Shown here in pieces: positions 24,330 to 33,234 of a stretch of DNA of 64,000 nucleotides. Each line of letters opens with the position of its first letter. The stretch's first letter is position 1. Below the pieces are notes generated by a model, which saw only the letters and a program-made list of their open reading frames with translations, did no database searches and was not told the origin of the DNA. The DNA is from CAZZBK01 sp964652155 (GTDB taxonomy: Bacteria; Planctomycetota; Planctomycetia; Pirellulales; PNKZ01), in assembly GCA_964652155.1 (NCBI GenBank), contig CAZZBK010000002.1, positions 1 through 64,000 on the forward strand, given 5' to 3'. A program made the translations under genes and the position numbers.

Positions 24330-25778
24330 TTAGCGTTCGAGCCAACCGGGATCGAACGGCGGGTTCACGTTGGTGTAGCCTTGCATTTGGCCGGTTTGGC
24401 TACTACCACCGGAAGAGCCACTTTGGCTGGCTTGGGTACCGGGGGTTTTCACATTCGCTCCGTCGGGAGTCATCAACAAGCAGTAGACGTAATAGTCAAT
24501 CTGTTCGTTGAGGAACACAGCGCGACCATCGCAGAAGATCACGTTGACGCCGCCGGGGTGATTGGCCGAGGGTCGAGCATAACCGGCGGCCAACGTTGGG
24601 TTGGAGACGCCCGTCGAGGTCGTGGGATCACTACTTCCACCGCCGGATGTACCTCCACCCGTGCCACCCCCGGTTGCTTGGAAACCGATGCGGGGCTTCA
24701 ATTGCCAGCTTGCGGCGAGCGAGCCTGTGGTCGACTCGAATCGAGCGGCCAAGCCCTCGGCAGCTTCCAGCATGCTCTTGTAGCGAACGCGGCTTGAGCT
24801 GCTGGCTCCACCCGAAGCTCCGCCGCCACTCGCTCCTCCGCCGCTACCACCACTGCCACTTGAGCTGGCGGCGGTACCGGTGGTCATACCGGTAAAGGGG
24901 CTGGGGTAGTTTTGGAATCCTTGTCCTTTACTATTGTTGATGCGGTTAAAGTCTTCCGGCGGATTTGCGGTGTACGGAGGACTACCGCCTGTCAACGTCG
25001 GCGTATTGATCTGCCATGTCATGCCCAAGTAGCACTCCATGCTATCAATGTAGTTGCCAGCATCAATGTTTTCGGAAGCCAATAGCGTGTATTCGAGACC
25101 GTCCTTGCCGGAGATAAAGGCCTCGGTCATTTTCTGCGGAGCGACGTTGCCCTGGCGCGTTGGATTGCGTGGGTTGTCGCTCCACATGTCGTGAAACACG
25201 CCGTTGGCGCGGAAGTCGCGAGCGCCGGGGGTGGCAACGTCGGGCAAGCCGGTGTTCAGCACAAACGAAATCGGCGAGCCAACCGTCGTCGGCGGCGGAT
25301 TGCTCGGGCACAAAAACACGGGCACCATCACGTAGATATTGAACATCGAGTTGCTCTGTTGGCCACTCGAGCCACTGCCAGACCCCGAGCCACTTGACCC
25401 ACCGCTGGATCCACCGCTGCTGCTGGACGAGGTGAGCGGGGTGCGGATTTGATCGTACAGGTCGCGTCGATCAAGTTCCGGAAGCAATTCGATCGCCCAG
25501 CTGGTGCCGCGCGCCGCCGAGAAAACACGGTCCTTGTAAGGTGTGCCGTCTTTCATCTGCGTGTAGTTCACGTACCCCGGAAACCCATTGTATTTCGTCT
25601 CGTAGCTCTTCATGGCGATACCGAGCTGACGCATGTTGCTCATGCACTGCGTCTTGCGAGCTGTCTCGCGCGCGGTACTGAGGGTGGGCAATAACAACAT
25701 GGCCAGCATGCCGATGATGGCGATCACCACCAGCAACTCGATCAACGTAAAACCTGGACGCTTTCGACGTGCAAACAT
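24330..25778 (-). CDS. DUF1559 prepilin-like protein
   Basis: The 482-residue protein begins MFARRKRPGFTLIELLVVIAIIG: a type IV prepilin/pseudopilin leader with cleavage after Gly9 and Glu at +5, followed by the hydrophobic assembly helix. The body is the planctomycete DUF1559 domain (PTLSTARETARKTQCMSNMRQLGIAMKSYE) and ends with NHPGGVNVIFCDGRAVFLNEQID, the H-x9-DG motif. Two Gly/Ser-only linkers (about residues 117-145 and 308-333) interrupt it. Planctomycetes carry dozens of such proteins; they are thought to be exported by a type II/IV-pilus-like machine, exact role unknown. Confidence 0.92.
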   Translation of the reverse strand: MFARRKRPGFTLIELLVVIAIIGMLAMLLLPTLSTARETARKTQCMSNMRQLGIAMKSYETKYNGFPGYVNYTQMKDGTPYKDRVFSAARGTSWAIELLPELDRRDLYDQIRTPLTSSSSSGGSSGGSSGSGSGSGSSGQQSNSMFNIYVMVPVFLCPSNPPPTTVGSPISFVLNTGLPDVATPGARDFRANGVFHDMWSDNPRNPTRQGNVAPQKMTEAFISGKDGLEYTLLASENIDAGNYIDSMECYLGMTWQINTPTLTGGSPPYTANPPEDFNRINNSKGQGFQNYPSPFTGMTTGTAASSSGSGGSGGGASGGGASGGASSSSRVRYKSMLEAAEGLAARFESTTGSLAASWQLKPRIGFQATGGGTGGGTSGGGSSDPTTSTGVSNPTLAAGYARPSANHPGGVNVIFCDGRAVFLNEQIDYYVYCLLMTPDGANVKTPGTQASQSGSSGGSSQTGQMQGYTNVNPPFDPGWLER

Positions 25779-26333
25779 GAATTTCTCCCTAAGGCTTTGC
25801 TAGTCAGCACCCCTGCGTGTCTAGCCAATCGAAGTCTATCAATCGATTCCCATCTGTTCCAGCGTATTTCGACAAATCCACTGATTGGACAACCGCTTAA
25901 GTGCGGTCAAGTAGGAGCCGCGACGGCCAGCGGCACGTTCCACGAACCGACCTCGGCCCATGAAAGGGGCAACATCGCATGAGGTCATTAATGGAGGCGC
26001 AAAAGCGGCGCTTGAGAGGAAGCTTCCAAGCGGCTTATGCAAAGCCACGGACAATCCGAATTGTGTCATAGAAAAGAGGGTGATGTCGACAAGGCCCCTG
26101 CCGACGAGTCCCTAGCCAAATAGTATCGGTCGCCCCGGTCGCCAGCAAGGAAATTTTGCGCGCCAAATTCAAGATTTCAATCCAACCGACAGATCACTTC
26201 CGCCTTGATTGCCTCGCCACGATTGTCGGCGACGAAACCGAGCGTATAGTTTGACTTTACCGCTCAAGAGCGTTTGTGCGTCACCCTGTCGAACGATCGC
26301 CTAACATGATCTTAATCGGAGAACCCCCACGCC
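25779..26333. other. Long divergent intergenic region, no gene seen
   Basis: These 555 bases separate the prepilin-like gene from the TMEM43 gene. Short frames present have no protein-like composition. It is AT-richer than its surroundings and holds the promoter candidate listed separately. Confidence 0.4.
26223..26250 (+). promoter_or_regulatory. Candidate promoter for the TMEM43-like gene
   Basis: TTGTCG (26223-26228) and TATAGT (26245-26250) are spaced by 16 bases, about 84 bases ahead of the start codon. Pattern match only. Confidence 0.4.
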
Positions 26334-27527
26334 ATGTCGGAGCCCTACACCGAAGTGACGAACACATCGTGGTTTCAACGTATCGGTCGCTCCATCATGG
26401 GGGTGGGCTTCGGATTACTGCTGAGCGTGGGGATGGTCGCGCTGCTCTCCTGGAACGAGGGACGGGCCGTTCATGAGGCAGCCGATCTGAGTGAGGTTCG
26501 ACGCTTGGTCGTCAACGTAAGCGACGAGAAAGTCGATGCCGCCAACGACGCGAAACTCGTGCATCTGACCAGCGAGGCCAAAACAGAAGAGCGACTCGCC
26601 GACACCGAGTTTGGCATCACGCTGCAGGCGTTGCGGCTCAAGCGGAGCGTCGAGATGTACCAATACGAAGAGAAGAAAACGACCGAGACGAAGAAAAAAG
26701 TCGGCGGCGGCGAACAGCAAGTCACCACCTACAGTTACCCAATGGGCTGGTTCGACCACCCGGTCGACTCCCGCTCGTTCCACGATGAGAAGTACGTGAA
26801 CAAGAACCCGACAAATTTCCCCTTCCAACCGTGGCATGCTAGCGCCCAGGAGGTGACGTTTGGGGCGTTCCGCTTGACCCCGTCACTCGTGGAGATGATT
26901 GACCGTTTTGCTCCGGTGCCGCTCGCTTCTCAATCGAGCCTCAAGACACCGGAGGGATTCAAGCGGCTTGATGATGAACTGCACAAAGGGGACAGCACCT
27001 CGAGCAAGATTGGCGACGTGCGTATTCGCTGGCAAGCGGTCACACCGACCGTCGTCAGCCTGATCGCTCAACAGACCGAGAACTCGTTCGTTCCGTATCG
27101 ACTATCGTCAGGCCGAACGAGGCAAATGCTCAGCGTTGGTCGCATGAGCGCCGAAGACATGATTCAGCATGCCGAGACGATGAACACGCTGCTGACTTGG
27201 GCGCTACGGGCCGGTGGGCTGATCGGCATGTGGTGTGGACTGGCGATGATTTTTGCGCCGCTGGGTACCCTGGCCGATGTGATCCCCTTCGTTGGGTCGA
27301 TTGTCCGTTTTGGCACCGGAGTGGTCGCCTTTACGCTAGCATCGGTCGCGTCGTTGGTGGTGATCGCGATTGCTTGGTTTGCGTATCGACCGGTGCTGGC
27401 TGGGGGATTGATCGTCGCGGCGGTTGCGATCGTCGTGCTGGTGCGAATGTATGGCGGCAAGCGAGCGGAGAATAGCGCCCTCATGACCCCCGTCCCGCCA
27501 CCACCTCCACCGCCGTCGGTTCGATAA
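26334..27527 (+). CDS. TMEM43/LUMA family membrane protein
   Basis: A 397-residue protein matching the TMEM43 architecture: one N-terminal transmembrane helix (GVGFGLLLSVGMVALLSWNEGRAV), a long extracytoplasmic domain (about residues 40-285; hallmarks LSWNEGRAV, VGGGEQQVTTYSYPMGW, KNPTNFPFQPW) and a cluster of three C-terminal helices (GGLIGMWCGLAMIFAPLG, VVAFTLASVASLVVIAIAWFAY, AGGLIVAAVAIVVLVRMY), ending in a polyproline tail (PPPPPPP). Human TMEM43 is an inner-nuclear-membrane/ER protein; bacterial members have no established role. The gene stands alone between divergent and convergent neighbours. Confidence 0.87.
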   Translation: MSEPYTEVTNTSWFQRIGRSIMGVGFGLLLSVGMVALLSWNEGRAVHEAADLSEVRRLVVNVSDEKVDAANDAKLVHLTSEAKTEERLADTEFGITLQALRLKRSVEMYQYEEKKTTETKKKVGGGEQQVTTYSYPMGWFDHPVDSRSFHDEKYVNKNPTNFPFQPWHASAQEVTFGAFRLTPSLVEMIDRFAPVPLASQSSLKTPEGFKRLDDELHKGDSTSSKIGDVRIRWQAVTPTVVSLIAQQTENSFVPYRLSSGRTRQMLSVGRMSAEDMIQHAETMNTLLTWALRAGGLIGMWCGLAMIFAPLGTLADVIPFVGSIVRFGTGVVAFTLASVASLVVIAIAWFAYRPVLAGGLIVAAVAIVVLVRMYGGKRAENSALMTPVPPPPPPPSVR

Positions 27528-27617
27528 GCACGGTCAACGGAGAGCGAGCGTCGCCAATGTGGGTGGCTGGGGTTAATCGCACTTCATCGAGCCACTCGCC
27601 CCATGAGTCAAGCAACG

Positions 27618-28532
27618 CTACTTGCCCGACTGGGGCATGTCGGGGACTTGCCGCTTTTCTTGCAGCGCCAGGGCGCTCAGGCGGTCGCCCGCTTCGCGGT
27701 GCAGCGTGAGGAGATTCGAGCGGTCGCCGGGGGCCAACTCGCGCACCACCGGCTGCTCTTTACCCGAACCAGCAAGGCAGATCACGACGCGCGATTCCCC
27801 GATCACGCTCATTTGCGTGCCGTGAACGACAAGTGCGGTCCCCTCATCGATGCCGACCCCCACCAGATGCGGATGACTGCTGACCACCCCCAGCAAGCGC
27901 TGCTGCCGATTGCGTCGCAGAAAATGCTGGTCGACGACCGTGCCGGGGAGCAGGCCAAAGCCTGTGCCCGTTTCGGCCTTGGCAATGCCCCCCTGAATCA
28001 TCACGGGAGACATGATCGCCGCGCCGGCCGAGGTGCCGCCGACCACTCCGTCGCGATCGAGCACCCGGCGAATTTCGGACATAAACTTGGTGCCCAGGTA
28101 GGTCTCGGTCAGTCGAGTCTGGATTCCGCCCATGAACCAGACGCCGGTGGCCTCTTTAAGTGGAGTCAAAAATGCTTCCGAGTTGGCTTCGTCCCGATCG
28201 CGGGTATGCAGAATCGTAAACGAGTCGAGAGTCTGGTTTCGCCAGAAGGTGATTTTCGTTTCCAGCTCGGGGGTGTCGGCATAGCTGCTGGCGGTCGGGA
28301 TGTAGACGATTTTGGCGGCCGCGCCGCCAGCCAGGCTGACGAACTGATCGAGCACCGCCTCGCCAAGCAACCCACCACCGCAGATAAACAGCTTGCCCGG
28401 CGTCGAGCGCTGCGAAGGGGTCGAGGCATTCGCCGCTTCTTCGCCCAAGGCAGCGCCAGGGACCAGCAGGGATTGGAGTGACAGCCCCATCACCAACAGA
28501 GCGATCTTCAGAGTTTGGCCTCGTTTCACCAT
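27618..28532 (-). CDS. Cyanophycinase-like serine peptidase (family S51), exported
   Basis: About 304 residues with a signal peptide (KRGQTLKIALLVMGLSLQSLLVPGAALG), then the S51 core: GKLFICGGG, IVYIPTASS, GVWFMGGIQTRL, and the nucleophile elbow VGGTSAGAAIMSPVMIQGG. Cyanophycinases hydrolyse the Asp-Arg polymer cyanophycin to beta-Asp-Arg. The exported form suggests use of external polymer or dipeptides, since no cyanophycin synthetase is in view. Start: ATG at 28532, preceded by AAAGGA at short spacing; ATG at 28544 is an alternative. Confidence 0.87.
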   Translation of the reverse strand: MVKRGQTLKIALLVMGLSLQSLLVPGAALGEEAANASTPSQRSTPGKLFICGGGLLGEAVLDQFVSLAGGAAAKIVYIPTASSYADTPELETKITFWRNQTLDSFTILHTRDRDEANSEAFLTPLKEATGVWFMGGIQTRLTETYLGTKFMSEIRRVLDRDGVVGGTSAGAAIMSPVMIQGGIAKAETGTGFGLLPGTVVDQHFLRRNRQQRLLGVVSSHPHLVGVGIDEGTALVVHGTQMSVIGESRVVICLAGSGKEQPVVRELAPGDRSNLLTLHREAGDRLSALALQEKRQVPDMPQSGK

Positions 28533-28856
28533 GAATCCTTTCATGCAAACGGATGCGTCGCGGGCAGGGCTTGACCGAGTGACGCGCAACGGATGGGGAA
28601 CCATGAGCCGTGCTCCGAGTGGTGTGCGAGTTGTGGGCTCGCGTTGACTCATCAACGGCCGTTTAGCTATCAGCCAAGCGGCCGCAATGTACAACAAACT
28701 GCTAGGAATTGGGAAGCGAAATTAGCCGCGATATCGATACGTGTGTTCCGCAAGGGTGGGGTGGTGCGTTTATCTTCGGGTGATTGCTAGCAACGTTGCA
28801 GGAGCGATGGTGGGCGATGTCAGGATGGTAGCGGTGGCGGGTGAGGGAGGGGCGAA
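28533..28856. other. Intergenic region, no gene seen
   Basis: The 324 bases between the cyanophycinase start and the ThuA stop (both minus strand) show no convincing frame or RNA; it presumably holds the cyanophycinase promoter. Confidence 0.35.
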
Positions 28857-29744
28857 CTACTTACTCGCAGCCGGTACTTTCTTGGCCGCTTCGAACTCTT
28901 GTTTGGCTTTGGCCTCTTGAGCGCTTGAGAGTTCCGGGTTGGGGGTGGCGTCTCCGCTCTCAAGGCCCAGGATCCAGCGGATGCCTCCGATGAGCGACTG
29001 CTGGTACGTCGGATTTTCCCAGACGCTCTCGTTGTGGCCGAGCGACATGTGCATCACTCGCCCTTGGCCATACTCTTTGACCCACAGGACCGGCACATGG
29101 TATTCGGCCTTGAGGGCCGTCTTCTGCATATTGAGGCTCATCAGCACCCGGACCTTTTCGGGCTGCCAATTCTTAAATCGGTAGATTTCGTCCTTGATCT
29201 CGAACTCTTCTCCCCAAGGTTTGCTAGCAGGGTGCTTGGGGTCGTGTACGGTCACGGTGACCGTCGAGCCCGACCCCCAGGGGTGGCCATTAAACGTGCC
29301 GCCGATCATGTCCCAATAGGGCTTATAGTCCCCCAGTGTGTCGGCCGCCGAATGGGTGCCGAGGAAGCCGTGCCCTTTCTGTTTCAGCCAGGTGTTGAAA
29401 AAGTAATCGAAGGTCTCGTCGCTGACGGGCCATTTGGCGCGCGGTCCGGTCGTGTAGAACATGACCAGATCGTAGTTTTCGAGGTTCTCTTTGGTGAAGT
29501 CCTTGGCCGGGTCTTGCGTGGCGTCGACGCGAAACAAATTGCTCGAGATTCCCAGCTGTGTCATGACACGCTCGGCCGGTGCCGGCTGGCCATCTTTGCG
29601 ATTGACCGACCCGTGCTTGAATCCGCCGCTGTAGGTCACGAACAACAGCCGAGTGCCTGCCTTGGGGGCGTCGGCGCTCTGGGCGAACTGACTGGACAAG
29701 GCCACAACCAGCACCAACAACGCGAGCAGAGAACGGCGAATCAC
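28857..29744 (-). CDS. Exported ThuA-domain protein
   Basis: A 295-residue protein with signal peptide (MIRRSLLALLVLVVALSSQFAQSAD) and the ThuA (trehalose-utilisation) fold, a glutamine-amidotransferase-like domain: LLFVTYSGGFKHGSVNRKDG, YDLVMFYTTGP, GHGFLGTHSAADTLGDYKPYWDMIGGTFNGHPW, VMHMSLGHNESVW. Such proteins are abundant in planctomycetes beside sugar-degradation genes, with unclear biochemical activity. Start codon is GTG. The last 30 residues are Lys/Glu/Ala-rich. Confidence 0.9.
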   Translation of the reverse strand: MIRRSLLALLVLVVALSSQFAQSADAPKAGTRLLFVTYSGGFKHGSVNRKDGQPAPAERVMTQLGISSNLFRVDATQDPAKDFTKENLENYDLVMFYTTGPRAKWPVSDETFDYFFNTWLKQKGHGFLGTHSAADTLGDYKPYWDMIGGTFNGHPWGSGSTVTVTVHDPKHPASKPWGEEFEIKDEIYRFKNWQPEKVRVLMSLNMQKTALKAEYHVPVLWVKEYGQGRVMHMSLGHNESVWENPTYQQSLIGGIRWILGLESGDATPNPELSSAQEAKAKQEFEAAKKVPAASK

Positions 29745-29794
29745 AGTAGCGGAGTCCTATTCATGGGTTGAGCGGGGAGGCAAAGCCGAGCTCG

Positions 29795-29902
29795 GCCTTA
29801 AAGCCTCTCTTAAAACCGACGGGGACTGTCCCAAATTTGCGAAGTCTGCGAAGCAAATTGGGACTGTCCCCCTCGCATTTCGGTTTTAGGATAGGCTCTT
29901 AA
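29795..29902. repeat. REP-like long imperfect hairpin carrying GGGGACTGTCCC twice
   Basis: The core GGGGACTGTCCCAAATTTGC (29821-29840) is mirrored by GCAAATTGGGACTGTCCCC (29853-29871). Outer arms TAAAACCG (29811-29818) and CGGTTTTA (29881-29888) pair perfectly, and similarity continues outward (AAGCCTCTCTT against AGGATAGGCTCTT). The whole element of about 105 bases lies between the divergent ThuA and DUF1501 genes. Elements with GGGACTGTCCC cores are a recurrent type of planctomycete repetitive extragenic palindrome linked to REP-associated transposases (from memory). Confidence 0.75.
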
Positions 29903-30117
29903 AGCCGCACAGCGAGGCATGCTGTCATGGTAACCAGTTGCCCGGCCGACGAGCAAACTTATTTTCAGCCCAGTGCGGCGGTTGGAAAAACGATCCGGTC
30001 AGGTCAAAAACGCGGGCTCCAACGGTAAATCGGTTCGACGCCTCGCGGTCGACGATATATAAAGAGGCCGACATTGGTTCGTCCGGTCCCGCCACGCATG
30101 CCGGTCCATTCACGATC

Positions 30118-31461
30118 ATGCTTCATGTCTATGAATCAGCGCGGTCCGGGTCGCGATTGGCGCGGCGCGACTTCTTGCGTCTGGGCGCGCTGGGGTTCGG
30201 TGGTCTGACCTTGTGCGACCTGCTACGGGTCGAGTCTCACTCCAAGCCGGCCAAACGCCCCAAGTCGCTAATCTACGTTGTGCTCAGCGGCGGGCCGAGC
30301 CACATCGACATGTACGATCTCAAGCCCGAGGCACCCATTGAGTATCGTGGGCCATTTCAACCCATCGCCACGTCGCTCGTCGGCGCGCAGATCTGCCAGT
30401 GGATGCCCGAGCAGGCCAAACTCCTGGACCGCTGCGCCCTGGTTCGCGGCATTCGCTCCGTCGAGAACGACCACTATTTGGCCGAGGTGTACACCGGACT
30501 GCCGCGCAGTGCGGGTCGTCGCCCCGCTTTTGGTTCTCTGGTCAGCCGCTTGGCTCCGAGCACGAATCAGCTGCCGGCCTACATGAGCTTGTCGCGCGAG
30601 CCGATCATGGCCGAGAATAACTACGAGCGGCCGCACTACGCCGGCGCGCGGCACGCCCCTTTCCGGCCCCATGATGAGGCCCTCAGCGATCTGACGCCGG
30701 TCAAGTCACTCGATCAACTGCAAGCACGCCGCACGCTGCTCTCGGCCTTCGATCAGCTCAAGCAAAGCGTCGATAAGCTGCACGAGTACGCCGCGCTCGA
30801 CACGTTCCAATCGCAGGCGCTGCAAATCATCACCTCGTCTGCCGTCCGCGATGCCTTCGACCTCTCGCAAGAACCGGCCGACATGTTCGACCGCTACGGG
30901 CACAAGCGAGGCCACTTCACGCACCAGACCGTCAAGTCGCTGCTGTACCAATGGGAAGCCAAGAATTTTGTGCTCGCGCGCCGCTTGATCGAGGCCGGAG
31001 CGCGGGTCGTGACCGTCCAGGTCGACAACTGGGATCACCATAGCGGAGCGAGTTCCGATATCTTCTACTCGCTCGAACAAATGCTGCCAGCACTCGACCG
31101 CACGTTGTGCGCCTTGTTCAATGACCTGCGCGATCGAGGGTTGGATCAGGACGTCGGCGTGGTTGTGCTCGGCGAGTTCGGCCGCACGCCGAAGGTATCT
31201 TATCCGGGGCCGGGCCGCGAGCACTGGGCTGACGCCGGTTGTGCTCTCTTTTATGGCGGCGGGTTCAAAACAGGCCAGGTGATCGGCGCGACCGATTCCC
31301 GCGCGGAGCGCTCGGTCGATGGCAAGATCGGCTTTGAAAATATCATGGCCACGATTTACCAAATGCTCGGGGTCGACACGTCGATCAAGCTCCCCGACTT
31401 CAACGGCCGACCGCAGCACCTGCTCAACGATCGCGAGCCGATCCGCGCGTTGCTGGGGTAG
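30118..31461 (+). CDS. DUF1501 protein with Tat signal
   Basis: The ATG at 30118 gives a 447-residue protein with a twin-arginine signal (LARRDFLRLGALGFGGLTL) and the DUF1501 core, an alkaline-phosphatase/sulfatase-fold family: LIYVVLSGGPSHIDMYDLKPEAP, LVRGIRSVENDHYLAEVYTG, VTVQVDNWDHHSG, DVGVVVLGEFGRTPKV and GREHWADAGCALFYGGGFKTG. DUF1501 genes are a hallmark of planctomycetes, usually paired with DUF1549/DUF1553 cytochrome-like genes; no such partner is seen here. Confidence 0.92.
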   Translation: MLHVYESARSGSRLARRDFLRLGALGFGGLTLCDLLRVESHSKPAKRPKSLIYVVLSGGPSHIDMYDLKPEAPIEYRGPFQPIATSLVGAQICQWMPEQAKLLDRCALVRGIRSVENDHYLAEVYTGLPRSAGRRPAFGSLVSRLAPSTNQLPAYMSLSREPIMAENNYERPHYAGARHAPFRPHDEALSDLTPVKSLDQLQARRTLLSAFDQLKQSVDKLHEYAALDTFQSQALQIITSSAVRDAFDLSQEPADMFDRYGHKRGHFTHQTVKSLLYQWEAKNFVLARRLIEAGARVVTVQVDNWDHHSGASSDIFYSLEQMLPALDRTLCALFNDLRDRGLDQDVGVVVLGEFGRTPKVSYPGPGREHWADAGCALFYGGGFKTGQVIGATDSRAERSVDGKIGFENIMATIYQMLGVDTSIKLPDFNGRPQHLLNDREPIRALLG

Positions 31462-31509
31462 CTACCGTCGTTGCCCCACGAACCGTGGTCACGACGCGAT
31501 CCGCATCCG

Positions 31510-31896
31510 TTAACCGCTGCGCTCCGCGGCTAACAGCGCGTTGAGATAATGCACCGCGCTATGCCGATGATCGAAGCTGATTCGACCGGCCGCCACGCCC
31601 CGCTGGCAGTAGTCGATGTAGTCCGCACAGACCTTGGCCACCAGCCAGGTCTGTGCGGGCTGGGGATCGGTCGGTTCAGCAGCGGCTTTCGGCTTGCCCC
31701 CGGCCGCCACTCTTACTCGGGCCAGCGCCAGGCCCGCCACCTGCTTGCTCTGTAAACCACGAATGCGTTTACCGTTCTCATCCAATAGCGCCACCCGCCG
31801 TTTCGTTCCCGGCGGCGTATAGTACCAGCTGTCGGTTTGTTTCCAATACCAAGCCGAGCCGTGTCGTTGCCGCCGTTGTGCAGCTGTTTTGGCCAT
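31510..31896 (-). pseudogene. Truncated tyrosine-recombinase fragment (N-terminal domain only)
   Basis: The 128-residue frame (MAKTAAQRRQRHGSAWYWKQ...) is homologous to the first 120 residues of the recombinase immediately upstream: RGLQSKQVAGLALARVRV and the start of the core-binding domain (QTWLVAKVCADYIDYCQRG, HRHSAVHYLNALL), then stops. The catalytic domain with Arg-His-Arg-Tyr is missing. An AGGAGA site lies before the ATG, which is only 16 bases after the upstream copy's stop, so it may still be translated. It looks like the remains of a tandem duplication or of a second element. Confidence 0.8.
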
Positions 31897-31912
31897 GCCA
31901 GTGAATCTCCTG

Positions 31913-33088
31913 TCAGGCGCGCTGACGACGCTTTGTTGTGACGGGGACTACAGCCTTCGGTTTCGCGCCAATGGCGGCCCATAGCGGATCCTGGTAGTGC
32001 TGCCCCCATTCACGCCCATAGTGATCAAAAGCGACTTTCGGAGTATCACCAATCAGTTCCGCCAGAGTCTCGATTGAACAGCCGGTACCTTGGTTCCAAT
32101 AGCCTGAGAGCATGCGATGCACGAAGGTGTGGCGACAGGTGTAGCAAGAGTACTTGCTCTTGGCGGGATCCAGCTCCCAGCTGAGTTTCTTTTTAATCGC
32201 CAGGAACCGTACGACACCGGCCGTTCCTTTCCAGGGATTGCCCTGGGTGTTGCGAAAGAGCGGCTTGCCGGAGCCTTTGGGGGCCGTGAGCATCAACTTC
32301 TTGACCAGCGTGACCACCGCTTTCTGAACCGGAATCTTGCGAGTCTTCTTCGTCTTGGACGAGTACACCCGCCACATCATGCCGCGATCGCTGATCTCGA
32401 CGTGATCAGCGGTGATCTTGGCCAGCTCACAGAAGGGTCGCAGCCCGGTATGTACGGCAGCAAACAAAAAATTCCGAAAACACTCTTCGGTTGCGCCGTA
32501 GATCGCTTGTTCATCCTCCGGCGAGATCGATTGCAGACGCGGCTGAGACGCCGGTTTCTTCAGCCCCTTCAGTGGGTTTGGAATGTCGAACATCTCTTCG
32601 GCGTAATTGAAGGCAGCAAGGACCACCGCGATGACGCTGCGATGTGTGGCGGGCGAGCGCCAGCCGGCGTGGCCTTCGACCCAAGTCTGGAAGTGGCGTT
32701 TCTTGAACTGCGCTATGGGCAACGCGCCGCAGTAGCCGCACAGGTCGTTGAGGTAGGAAACCGCGCTATTGTGATGGCTGCGGCTCATGCTACCAGCGGC
32801 CAACCGCCGTTTGCACGATTGGAGGTATTCCGAGCAGACTCGGGCAACAAGCCATTCTTGATCGACCGGGGCCTGTCCTTCTCCTGGCATCGCACCAGAC
32901 AGCTTGGCCCGCGCCAGGGCGTATTCGGCAAGTTGGCGATTCCCCTTGCCCCGGATCCGCTCTCCTTACTCGTCGAAGAGGGGCATGCGTTTCTTGGTGC
33001 CAGGGAGGGTAAAATACCAGGCATCGGTCTGCTTCCAGTGCCAGGCCGAGCCGTGAGATTGTCGTCGTTGTTTGCGCGGTCGGCTCAT
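31913..33088 (-). pseudogene. Tyrosine recombinase/integrase with an in-frame stop at codon 41
   Basis: Reading from ATG 33088, the first 40 codons encode an arm-type DNA-binding segment (HGSAWHWKQTDAWYFTLPGTKKR); codon 41 (32966-32968) is TAA, after which the frame continues intact (GERIRGKGNRQLAEYALARAKL) to 31913. The neighbouring copy has LLDENGKRIRG at this place, so TAA replaces a sense codon. The rest has a core-binding domain and catalytic domain with Arg (HTGLRPFCEL), the beta-hairpin Lys (SKTKKTRKIPV), RHTF and the nucleophile Tyr in FDHYGR; the usual His of box II (HxLRH) is Tyr (YTCRH). Internal restart at ATG 32890 would give a 325-residue protein without the arm domain. Confidence 0.85.
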
Positions 33089-33234
33089 CGTTGGATACTC
33101 GTCTAAAAAGTTGACCCGCGACCGGCCGGAGCCGATACTGCGGTCTGTTGGGTCACTTCCGGGTCGGCTGCGTTACCTTTTTTCACGGGTGAGTACCGAG
33201 CCATTGCACCGCTACTTTGATCGTGAGGCCGCTG

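Noticed and set aside
32966..32968. Recoding (selenocysteine or pyrrolysine) at the integrase stop
   Set aside because: The codon is TAA, which is not used for either amino acid, and the homologous copy has an ordinary residue there.
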